Of a stretch of DNA of 64,000 nucleotides, positions 44,904 through 51,476 are shown piece by piece (within the stretch, counting starts at the first letter, position 1; each line of letters starts with the position of its first letter). The position numbers and the translations under genes are program-made. The notes below the pieces were generated by a model that was given only the letters and a program-made list of their open reading frames with translations, was not told where the DNA came from and made no database searches. This DNA is from JAIXWP01 sp965247015 (GTDB taxonomy: Bacteria > Bacteroidota > Bacteroidia > Flavobacteriales_D > Sanyastnellaceae). The stretch covers positions 558,001-622,000 of the forward strand of contig CBDFGG010000006.1 of NCBI GenBank assembly GCA_965247015.1. Reading direction: 5' to 3'.

Positions 44904-44925
44904 AGCCCCAGAGGGGCGAAATATC
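44904..44925 (+). repeat. REP-like hairpin, copy 1 (short)
   Basis: AGCCCC-AGA-GGGGCGAAATATC: stem GCCCC/GGGGC. Lacks the second hairpin seen in the other copies. Confidence 0.6.
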
Positions 44926-44963
44926 AATAACTCACGGAATCTGCCCTCCCTCTCCCTTCACGG

Positions 44964-44999
44964 AGCCCCGAAGGGGCGACGAATTCTGCGCAGCAGAAA
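44964..44999 (+). repeat. REP-like double hairpin, copy 2
   Basis: AGCCCCGAAGGGGCGACG followed by TTCTGC-GCA-GCAGAA: two adjacent stems. Nearly identical to copy 3 at 45441. Confidence 0.7.
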
Positions 45000-45066
45000 T
45001 AGAATGAAAAATAAAATCATTTCAAATGAAAGAATGATTCGAGCCTTTCCCAAAAATCAAACTTTT

Positions 45067-45110
45067 CTCAACGCAAAGTCGCAACGGAACGCGAAGGTGC
45101 GCAAAGAGGT
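45067..45110 (+). repeat. 10-nt-period element, single right arm
   Basis: CTCAACGCAAAGTCGCAACG then GAACGCGAAGGTGCGCAAAG and AGGT. This is the right (GCAAAG) arm only; the left arm is missing here. Confidence 0.75.
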
Positions 45111-45136
45111 TTTTCTAAAAATAAAAAACAAAAAAA

Positions 45137-45206
45137 CTCTCTCAGTCCCACACTCCAACAATTCCACACTAAAACAAAACTCCTCAATTCCTCAACTCTT
45201 AAACTC
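45137..45206 (+). repeat. 8-nt-period tract (CTCAGTCC / ACTCCTCA type)
   Basis: Units such as TCCCACAC, TCCAACAA, TTCCACAC, then ACTCCTCA, ATTCCTCA, ACTCTTAA lead directly into the left arm of the hairpin element at 45204. Confidence 0.65.
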
Positions 45207-45324
45207 TCTTTGCGAACCTTTGCGAATCTTTGCGTCATTGCGTTAAAATCATTGACGTTTGTCTATAGAAGCAAACTTTTCTCAACGCAAAGTCGCAACG
45301 GAACGCGAAGGAACACAAAGAGGT
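45204..45324 (+). repeat. Full 10-nt-period hairpin element, copy A
   Basis: Left arm 45204-45250 (CTCTTTGCGA, ACCTTTGCGA, ATCTTTGCGT, CATTGCGTTA), loop about 30 nt (ATTGACGTTTGTCTATAGAA...), right arm 45281-45324, which is the imperfect reverse complement of the left. The arms match at about three quarters of positions by eye. Flanked by 8-nt-period tracts. Confidence 0.8.
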
Positions 45325-45358
45325 ATGCCTCGTCGATACAGATTAAAACTCTCAAATT

Positions 45359-45405
45359 AAACTGCTACACTGTTACAATGCTACAATGCTTCACTGTTAC
45401 ACTGG
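45359..45405 (+). repeat. 8-nt-period tract (GCTACACT GTTACAAT type)
   Basis: GCTACACT, GTTACAAT, GCTACAAT, GCTTCACT, GTTACACT: five consecutive 8-mers, complementary in style to the GTGAAACA tracts. Confidence 0.75.
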
Positions 45406-45440
45406 CAGACGTGACCGCATATGAACATGACTTGATATGT

Positions 45441-45478
45441 AGCCCCGTAGGGGCGACGTATTCTGCGAAGCAGGAAAT
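45441..45478 (+). repeat. REP-like double hairpin, copy 3
   Basis: AGCCCCGTAGGGGCGACG then TTCTGC-GAA-GCAGGAA. The preceding 40 bp match 44729-44769. Confidence 0.7.
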
Positions 45479-45580
45479 GAATGAAAAATTATTCGAAGAA
45501 TAAAATTGTCCCGATCATAAACGTCATTCTCGGTTATTTGAAAGATCAAACTTCTCAAGACCTTTGATTACTAGTAAAAG

Positions 45581-45988
45581 CTATGGTCTATTGAGACTAT
45601 CCCAATTGTAGTAACCATCCATTCTAACCATGTGGCTATAAATATCGTATATGTCAGCCACTCGATGATTCGCATTATAAAAAAATTGAATTTCCAAAAT
45701 TTTAATTCTGACTGGATCAGTTAAGATTTGTAAGGTATCTAGATTTCTAATGATCTTTGAATCTCCGTCCAATTTGTAATATTCCCGTTCAAACTCACGC
45801 TCAATTAATTTGAAGCAACTACCAGTAGAATCAATCCCACTAGCGCAGAACTGATCCAGCGTTTTCATATCAATTTGTTGCTCAATTTTCTCAAAAAACT
45901 CTTTGATATTTAACTCCTCATCTCTATGATGCCGTTGCAGAAAGACCAACATTGAAAGTACGATTAGAATAAATAATATAAATCTCAT
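45581..45988 (-). CDS. Hypothetical single-pass membrane or exported protein, 135 aa
   Basis: I do not recognise a family. Start set at the ATG at 45988, where a hydrophobic segment begins (MRFILFILIVLSMLVFLQ); the frame is open to 46084 with 32 further residues. The rest is charged and predicted helical, with two cysteines (FCASGIDSTGSCF) and a C-terminal HMVRMDGYYNW. First of several orphan genes on the minus strand in the repeat-rich region, each with its own gap. Confidence 0.55.
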   Translation of the reverse strand: MRFILFILIVLSMLVFLQRHHRDEELNIKEFFEKIEQQIDMKTLDQFCASGIDSTGSCFKLIEREFEREYYKLDGDSKIIRNLDTLQILTDPVRIKILEIQFFYNANHRVADIYDIYSHMVRMDGYYNWDSLNRP

Positions 45989-46209
45989 ATTCTTACCATA
46001 TTTCACATTCAGTAATCGACTTGTTTCCTGCCTCTCCAATTGAATCAACGTGCAAATGATATTTATAATCCCACCAGATACCAACCTGGGTGAAATATAC
46101 TATCATGACCGTGAAATGCATAAGAACTTGAGGTAAGATTTTACAAATTTGTGTGGAACCATTCAATTAGAAGAAACTCCAATAGTCATTCAGCAGAGTG
46201 ATTAAGATA

Positions 46210-46773
46210 CTACCACTTTGTATAGCCATCATCTCTTCCTATGAAGCTCGGCCCAAGTATGTCATACGTGATTCGTATAGTCTCAACGTCCAGAGTATCA
46301 TTCCTTTGTATACTAAAGATTCGAAAATAGATATCTCGATTATCCTTATCGATTCGAATTTCATTTGAAATCGTATTCCTGCCCTCAAACAGCAATAAGG
46401 AATCACCTTTCATAACGCCTCCATAAGCGACTTGCTTCGAACTATTGAAACTTGAAATAATTATAGCTTTGCTATTGAATGTTAAGTCGGAGCTGTAAAC
46501 ATCATAAAAACTTGTATTTAATATTTTTTCTATTTCACTTCTAAGACAATCATTTAACACACTGTCTTTTCTCAGACTTTTAGCACTTTTTCCCATGCTT
46601 GACCCATATTCCATTACTTCTGTTGAAATATCATTATTTGGAATTACATGAACATAACTTATAGAACAAGCATCTTTCTTTTCGATTGAGCCACAACTTG
46701 TTAAAAACAGGAGAATTGTGCTAAATGAAATCTTCAATTTCTGGGCTATATTCTGATTGAAAATATGTTTCAC
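46210..46773 (-). CDS. Hypothetical lipoprotein, 187 aa
   Basis: A signal peptide with lipobox LTSC (Cys27, before GSIEKKDAC) marks an envelope lipoprotein. The mature part is mixed alpha/beta with no motif I recognise. Two further cysteines at about 36 and 75. Neighbours are other orphan lipoproteins, suggesting a locally evolved set of envelope proteins. Confidence 0.6.
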   Translation of the reverse strand: MKHIFNQNIAQKLKISFSTILLFLTSCGSIEKKDACSISYVHVIPNNDISTEVMEYGSSMGKSAKSLRKDSVLNDCLRSEIEKILNTSFYDVYSSDLTFNSKAIIISSFNSSKQVAYGGVMKGDSLLLFEGRNTISNEIRIDKDNRDIYFRIFSIQRNDTLDVETIRITYDILGPSFIGRDDGYTKW

Positions 46774-46830
46774 TTGAAAAATTACTAGAAATATTAATAT
46801 CCTACAACTTAATTAAACAACAAACATAAA

Positions 46831-47487
46831 TTAAAGAACAAGCTGCTTACTACTCGCTGTTCTCCCAATGTAAATCCAAGTATTTTCATTTACATACTTA
46901 TAAATCCCATAAATACTTATGATGCTCTTATCACTTTTCAAATTAATAAGTTTCGTTTCAAACAAAAAAAATCTATCATACAACCTTACTGGTTCGTGAA
47001 ACACTAATAAACAAGCCGAATAATCTCGCTTATTATGCAGATAGAAATTTCCTGAAATCGAGTCCATTGAGGCTGTTATTGGACTTGGGTTACTCAAATA
47101 ATCATAGTAAATAAGTGAATCCTGTTTTAGTTCTGACCTTGACATTTGTGCTAACATACGTTCAATAGATTTCCATACATGGTATCTATTATCTTCAGTG
47201 TAATACCATGATGAATCAATAGGCTCATCAGAATAATCTTTAATTATTTCATATGCTTTAAATAAATCAATATAATCATCTTTATAGACTGTCAGAGCTT
47301 TATGATGATAGAAAACGCTATCCATATTCGAATTAAGAAAGGACAACAAATAGCTAGCCTCTGAATTAAAAGGATTTGAAATTTGTTTAACCCTATTACT
47401 ATTGGAATTTCCCCCACATGTAATCAGCAACATAGTCATGCTCATACATGCAAATACGGTCTTCAAAAGTTGTCTTAAACTTTTCAT
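46831..47487 (-). CDS. Hypothetical lipoprotein, 218 aa
   Basis: N-terminal hydrophobic segment ending in lipobox LITC (Cys24, then GGNSNSNR). The mature protein is rich in Tyr and Asp with a helical middle (YIDLFKAYEIIKDYSDEPIDSSWYY) and a beta-rich end (ISIYGIYKYVNENTWIYIG). No family recognised. Only 57 bp separate it from the next orphan lipoprotein gene downstream, so the two may be co-transcribed. Confidence 0.6.
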   Translation of the reverse strand: MKSLRQLLKTVFACMSMTMLLITCGGNSNSNRVKQISNPFNSEASYLLSFLNSNMDSVFYHHKALTVYKDDYIDLFKAYEIIKDYSDEPIDSSWYYTEDNRYHVWKSIERMLAQMSRSELKQDSLIYYDYLSNPSPITASMDSISGNFYLHNKRDYSACLLVFHEPVRLYDRFFLFETKLINLKSDKSIISIYGIYKYVNENTWIYIGRTASSKQLVL

Positions 47488-47597
47488 TTATTCTAATTGA
47501 TTTATAGAAAAATCGAATCACCTCTATGAACAAATATCAGCAAACCAAATTTATGATTCAGTATAATTTTGATGGACACCCCATCGTATAACTCAAC

Positions 47598-47716
47598 TCT
47601 CTCCGCGAACCTTTGCGAACCTTTGCGTCATTGCGTTAAAATTATTGACGGTATTCTACAAGATCAAACTTTTCTCAACGCAAAGGCGCGGAGGTACGCG
47701 GAGATACGCAAAGAGG
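47598..47716 (+). repeat. Full 10-nt-period hairpin element, copy B
   Basis: Left arm 47598-47641 (CTCTCCGCGA, ACCTTTGCGA, ACCTTTGCGT, CATTGCGTTA), loop TATTGACGGTATTC..., right arm 47674-47716. The change TTT to TCC in the first left unit is matched by GGA units in the right arm (GCGCGGAGG, GCGGAGA), which suggests compensatory change. Lies in the 408-bp gap 47488-47895, which otherwise holds nothing recognisable. Confidence 0.8.
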
Positions 47717-47895
47717 ATTATTTATAACGCCCAAGACATTTACATGAACCCGTGCTTGTATTATGCAATGTTTGTATTTTTCACCCATTAAGTCAATTTG
47801 TTTGACCTGCTTATTCAGAAACATCTGTTTTTTTTTGAAGACTTTTAAAGTCATTCTCACAAAACATTTGAAAAAAGAAGGTTATTTTACTTGAA

Positions 47896-48528
47896 TTAAA
47901 TCATTGCTGCTTCGCAAATATTTGAATCTAAGTCCAATAAATTCTCCTTCTTAATAAGTCTCCAGTACTCACCATTCAATAGAAAAAAATCACAAGGAAA
48001 ACCGTCCTTTATTCTAACAATGCTTGCATTCCGTGCATTAAATTCATTTATCCATTCGCTAGGTTTCGTGTTCCTAAAAGTAGTTTTCAAATCCTCATTT
48101 GAATAAATAGGAAATTGATTCGATGTCAGATTAACATCTACAGTCAATTTTACTTGAGAATAGGCACCGTTATTCAAATGATAAACAAAATTGTAAGAAA
48201 TATCAATTAAATCACTCTTATCAACCCAATTTAATGAACAAGTGTTTTCACAAACTAAAAAGGAGTGTCCATTGGGAGATTTAGAATATTCACAATTTTC
48301 CAATTCAACATTTACGGTGTCCTTATCATGGACAAAATAGTAGTTCTTGAACAACCGAAGTTCTGAATAATCATTTAACCTATTAAAACTGAAATCTTCA
48401 CAAAGTGGACTTGCCAACTTGTCAGAAATCTCAAAAGGGAATATCATTAAGGCACCAAGAATCACTCCTACTAAGCCGAGTGCTGAAAGTAAAATATTAG
48501 TCTTTACCATAAAATTTCTCCTTCCCAT
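47896..48528 (-). CDS. Hypothetical exported/membrane-anchored protein, 210 aa
   Basis: No family recognised. N-terminal transmembrane helix (about 11-30, NILLSALGLVGVILGALMIFPF); starts at Met1 or Met7 are both possible. The extracytoplasmic part has six cysteines including CENTC and is beta-rich. It is the last gene of a tight three-gene run (49443 to 47896) with gaps of 3 and 12 bp. Confidence 0.6.
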   Translation of the reverse strand: MGRRNFMVKTNILLSALGLVGVILGALMIFPFEISDKLASPLCEDFSFNRLNDYSELRLFKNYYFVHDKDTVNVELENCEYSKSPNGHSFLVCENTCSLNWVDKSDLIDISYNFVYHLNNGAYSQVKLTVDVNLTSNQFPIYSNEDLKTTFRNTKPSEWINEFNARNASIVRIKDGFPCDFFLLNGEYWRLIKKENLLDLDSNICEAAMI

Positions 48529-48540
48529 AAAATCTTCAAT

Positions 48541-49002
48541 TCACTTTCTCTTAATTTCCACGATTATATTTTTCGATTTAAGGAATTCTTCGAACGCTGA
48601 AAAAAAACTTTCATCCCGGATAGTAAACTCAGGCGGCAGTTTATTTTCGAGTTCGTAATCACCTAGCTTGAATAGCAAAACTACTTTAGCTACAACTCCC
48701 TTTTTTGTTGTTTTATAGATAATCACAGCCTTTTCAAATTCTTCGTAATCCCATTCGGTAGTCATCAAACCTATTTTAGCCGGAATAATATACTTTCTGG
48801 TGACAGACTCACCTGTGAAAACAAATGATTTCAAGGTAGTCACGGATAGCGCACCCACAAGTGTGATTGCCGAACCGAAATAGCGAAACGAATGCAAAGA
48901 TTTGAGAAAAACCGGAATAATAATAAATAAAATAAATAGAATATACAGGTGCAAAATCCTAGGCTTAGATTGAAAAAATATTTCTCCTTGATTACTCATC
49001 AT
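48541..49002 (-). CDS. Hypothetical two-helix membrane protein, 153 aa
   Basis: Two hydrophobic segments (about 18-34 and 42-62) are followed by a soluble domain with alternating strands (TTEWDYEEFEKAVIIYKTTKKGVVAKVVLLFKLG) and a C-terminal helix, an arrangement like small PH-domain membrane proteins. Family not certain. Middle gene of the three-gene run. Confidence 0.6.
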   Translation of the reverse strand: MMSNQGEIFFQSKPRILHLYILFILFIIIPVFLKSLHSFRYFGSAITLVGALSVTTLKSFVFTGESVTRKYIIPAKIGLMTTEWDYEEFEKAVIIYKTTKKGVVAKVVLLFKLGDYELENKLPPEFTIRDESFFSAFEEFLKSKNIIVEIKRK

Positions 49003-49005
49003 TGG

Positions 49006-49443
49006 CTAATAAATTGACTTCATTAAACTATCGAACTCATTCTTTCTCTTTCCAGTTAGGGGCACCGGTATACTATCTTCTATAGCTCGATAAACATCGA
49101 TGTCCATTACATCAGAGAAACTTAAATCTTTCAAAGAATACTTGACCCAAACAAACTTATTTAAATACTCATTTTGATTTGTAAAGCCGGAAAGGTGAAG
49201 AATCGCTACTCTGTATGCATTTCCATCAGAATAGTAGCAGTTGAACCATTTTGCCCCTCGCGACCTATCAAAATCTCTAATCTTTGCAATGGTGTACCTG
49301 ACCTGATTTTCATCCGAATAAGCCAATTCCTCTTCGCGATTTTGTACTCCAAAAAAAACTATGAAAGCAAGCAGTATTGGCCCCGAATAAATCCATCGGT
49401 CATTGACGATTTTATACTTAAGGAATCTCGCTAACTCGGTCAT
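49006..49443 (-). CDS. Hypothetical single-pass membrane protein, 145 aa
   Basis: One transmembrane helix (about 17-33, RWIYSGPILLAFIVFFGV) and a soluble beta-rich domain of about 100 residues (VRYTIAKIRDFDRSRGAKWFNCYYSDG). No family recognised. First gene of the three-gene run; upstream lie 8-nt-period repeats. Confidence 0.6.
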   Translation of the reverse strand: MTELARFLKYKIVNDRWIYSGPILLAFIVFFGVQNREEELAYSDENQVRYTIAKIRDFDRSRGAKWFNCYYSDGNAYRVAILHLSGFTNQNEYLNKFVWVKYSLKDLSFSDVMDIDVYRAIEDSIPVPLTGKRKNEFDSLMKSIY

Positions 49444-49704
49444 TGTTGGAAAACTAACATTCTTAGATCAGCCTCAAGTCAAAGATAGTGAATTCCTTTT
49501 TCAGTGTTCCTCCGTCGTACACACAGATAGGATTATCCCTTATAAAAATCTCACGTCGGATTGTTGGAATTCCTTTTCGTCATCCACTGATCAAATTTTC
49601 TCTACACTTCGACAAGTAAAGGGAACTATCCAATAAAATTAAAACTCTCACAGTCCCACAGTATCACAGTTCCACACTAAAATAAAACTCCTAAACTCCT
49701 AAAC

Positions 49705-49824
49705 ACTCTCCGCGAATCTTTGCGAATCTTTGCGTCATTGCGTTAAAAATTTCAACGGTTACTCACGAGATGAAACTTTTTTTATCGCAAAGGCGCCAAG
49801 GAACGCGAAGACACGCAAAGAGGT
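49705..49824 (+). repeat. Full 10-nt-period hairpin element, copy C
   Basis: Left arm from 49705 (CTCTCCGCGA, ATCTTTGCGA, ATCTTTGCGT, CATTGCGTTA), right arm to 49824 (ATCGCAAAGG, CGCCAAGGAA, CGCGAAGACA, CGCAAAGAGG). Loop with TTCAACGGTTACTCACGAGA. Confidence 0.8.
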
Positions 49825-49848
49825 ATGTCTCGTCGATAAAGATTAAAA

Positions 49849-49957
49849 CTCTCACAGTTCCGCAGTTCCACACTAAAATTAAACTCCTCAACTCCTTAAC
49901 TCCACAACTTCTCAACTCCTCAACTCTCAAACTCCTCAAACTCCTCAACTCTCAAAT
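49849..49957 (+). repeat. Long 8-nt-period tract (ACTCCTCA type)
   Basis: More than ten consecutive near-8-nt units: ACTCCTCA, ACTCCTTA, ACTCCACA, ACTTCTCA, ACTCCTCA, ACTCTCAA and so on. Ends just before the lipoprotein stop. Confidence 0.8.
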
Positions 49958-49964
49958 TAAAATA

Positions 49965-50576
49965 CTACGGCTGTTGGAATAGAATATTGTAAGTCACCAC
50001 AGCTTCTTTCGTTTCGGAAGTAGTGCTATTTTCTAATTGCAACGTAACACTTCCCGACGCTCGAACTTGAGCGGGGACGGTACTAGTAACTACTGAAGAT
50101 GAAGTCACCCAATCACCCGACATATTTGGCTGCGCGGCATTGTATGAACTCCAATTACCATCGGGAAGCGTAACGAAAATAGATCCATCCGTTGGGCTTA
50201 CTCCTGCAGTAAAATCATCATTGAAAAAATTGATGAATTCTTGTGTTGGATTAGCAAGCCATACTGATGTGTCAAATGATTTTATTGGGAGCGTTACACT
50301 TGCATAGGTGACATTACCCGTGGCAGCATACATCGATGTACCAACAGTTAATACAGTAGCACTACCGATGGTGAAAGCTTGACTTGAGAATTGATAGTTC
50401 GCACCGGTGCCAAAGTTCCAAGTATAGGTTTGACCATCCATTTGGATCGACATTGTATTACCCGTCGTTCCGCCGCCGCCGCCATTGTTTCCACTAGAGG
50501 GAGTTGTTTCTTCTTCGTCTTTTTTGCAACCTAAAAGTGATAAGGCACAAAGAGCAAATAGCAATAGTTGTTTCAT
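49965..50576 (-). CDS. Hypothetical lipoprotein with Gly-rich linker, 203 aa
   Basis: Signal peptide and lipobox LLGC (Cys17, then KKDEEETTP), a Ser/Gly linker (SSGNNGGGGGTTGN), then a beta-rich domain with SIQMDGQTYTWNFGTG at its start, resembling the small secreted beta-sandwich lipoproteins frequent in Bacteroidota. No enzymatic motif. It lies between two copies of the hairpin repeat. Confidence 0.72.
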   Translation of the reverse strand: MKQLLLFALCALSLLGCKKDEEETTPSSGNNGGGGGTTGNTMSIQMDGQTYTWNFGTGANYQFSSQAFTIGSATVLTVGTSMYAATGNVTYASVTLPIKSFDTSVWLANPTQEFINFFNDDFTAGVSPTDGSIFVTLPDGNWSSYNAAQPNMSGDWVTSSSVVTSTVPAQVRASGSVTLQLENSTTSETKEAVVTYNILFQQP

Positions 50577-50655
50577 GTGTTTTGGATTTAATAAAATTAT
50601 TCATTTCCATTTGGCAGGAAAGAGCAATAAATATAATAGAAATTATCTTTCACTA

Positions 50656-50754
50656 TCCTTTGCGCCATTGCGTTAAAATCATTGACGGTTGTCTATACAA
50701 GCAAACTTTTTTCAACGCAAAGTCGCAACGGAACGCTAAGGTGCGCAAAGAGGT
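50656..50754 (+). repeat. 10-nt-period hairpin element, copy D (shortened left arm)
   Basis: Left arm reduced to TCCTTTGCGCCATTGCGTTA; loop ATTGACGGTTGTCTATACAA nearly identical to copy A; right arm 50713-50754. A deletion of two 10-nt units in the left arm explains the length. Confidence 0.78.
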
Positions 50755-50765
50755 ATGTTTTAAAA

Positions 50766-51143
50766 CTATAGTTTATTTACTACCCGCTTAATTCCATCTT
50801 TAATCAAGTACTCATTGAAGTTGATCAATAATCCTAGTTTCCGATCGCTTAATTTTAAATAAGTCAAAAACTGAGCGTAGTATATAGGAATGAGAACTTC
50901 AACAGCCTTAAGCTCGACAATGACTTTATTTTCCACCAATAGGTCCACCCGATAGCCGCTGTTCAGTTTTTCACCCTTATAAATTAGAGGCAAAGCTTTT
51001 TCGCATTCTACGAGTATTCCCTTTTGTTCTAATTCATACCGCAAACAGTCTTTATAAGTGCTTTCGAGTAAACCTGGGCCTAAGATTCGATGTACGTTAA
51101 AACTGCATTCGACAATTACAGCGGCAATTTCATTTTCAGTCAT
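50766..51143 (-). CDS. GxxExxY family protein
   Basis: 125 residues. The naming motif GLLESTY (24-30) follows FNVHRILGPG, and the C-terminus LINFNEYLIKDGIKRVVN is the family end. YRVDLLVENKVIVELKAVE has the strand pattern of a PD-(D/E)xK nuclease core (Asp, then ExK as ELK), so a nuclease fold is plausible; activity is not established. The gene sits exactly between two hairpin elements (copies D and E), 12 bp from one and 94 bp from the other. Confidence 0.9.
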   Translation of the reverse strand: MTENEIAAVIVECSFNVHRILGPGLLESTYKDCLRYELEQKGILVECEKALPLIYKGEKLNSGYRVDLLVENKVIVELKAVEVLIPIYYAQFLTYLKLSDRKLGLLINFNEYLIKDGIKRVVNKL

Positions 51144-51237
51144 AAGAAATAATTTATGGCTACAATTCTCTTCAAAAAAAGCTGCATAGAAAAAAAATGC
51201 TTACCGTCTGAATAACATACTGAACTCATATACCAAA

Positions 51238-51357
51238 CCTCTTTGCGAATCTTTGCGAACCTTTGCGTCATTGCGTTAAAAATTTCCACGGTTACTCACA
51301 ATATCTAACACTTCTCAACGCAAAGACACAACGGAACGCGAAGGAACGCAAAGAGGT
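51238..51357 (+). repeat. Full 10-nt-period hairpin element, copy E
   Basis: Left arm (CCTCTTTGCG, AATCTTTGCG, AACCTTTGCG, TCATTGCGTT), right arm to 51357. Loop TTTCCACGGTTACTCACAATAT like copy C. Tail TATGTTTCGTCGATAACGAT and an 8-nt tract (51380-51418) follow. The interval 51144-51476 holds only this element and flanks. Confidence 0.8.
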
Positions 51358-51379
51358 ATGTTTCGTCGATAACGATCAA

Positions 51380-51418
51380 AACTCTCACAGTCTCACAGTT
51401 CCGCAGTGTAACAGTGGA
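51380..51418 (+). repeat. 8-nt-period tract after copy E
   Basis: ACTCTCAC, AGTCTCAC, AGTTCCGC, AGTGTAAC, AGTGGAAG. Ends about 60 bp before the histidine kinase start. Confidence 0.65.
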
Positions 51419-51476
51419 AGTGCAACTATATTAATAGTTTGTATGTCGTATCTTGTAGCCCTCATACTCCAAGCCG

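Larger units (their letters stand above)
44640..45580. repeat. Repeat-rich non-coding block (941 bp) with several element types
   Basis: No credible gene. Contents: a duplicated segment of about 40 bp (44729-44769 and 45402-45442, both GACCGCATrTG...GACTTGATATGTAGC); 8-nt-period tracts at 44774-44868, 45137-45206 and 45359-45405; three REP-like GCCCC-GGGGC hairpins (44904, 44964, 45441); one single-arm and one full 10-nt-period hairpin element (45067-45110, 45204-45324). Open frames across it (for example 44848-45246) are repeat translations, not genes. Confidence 0.8.
49444..49964. repeat. Repeat-filled gap with hairpin element copy C and 8-nt tracts
   Basis: 521 bp without a gene. 49444-49640 shows nothing recognisable. 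Then an 8-nt tract (49645-49708: CTCACAGT, CCCACAGT, ATCACAGT, TCCACACT), hairpin element 49705-49824, the conserved tail TATGTCTCGTCGATAAAGAT, and a long 8-nt tract (49849-49957: units like ACTCCTCA). Confidence 0.8.

Noticed and set aside
44774..45478. CRISPR array
   Set aside because: Units are 8 or 10 nt and contiguous, with no constant-length spacers between identical 25-40-bp repeats, and no cas genes are present.
44848..45503. Open frames across the repeat block (44848-45246 and 45210-45503)
   Set aside because: They are translations of the hairpin and 8-nt repeats, without a family resemblance or plausible start context.
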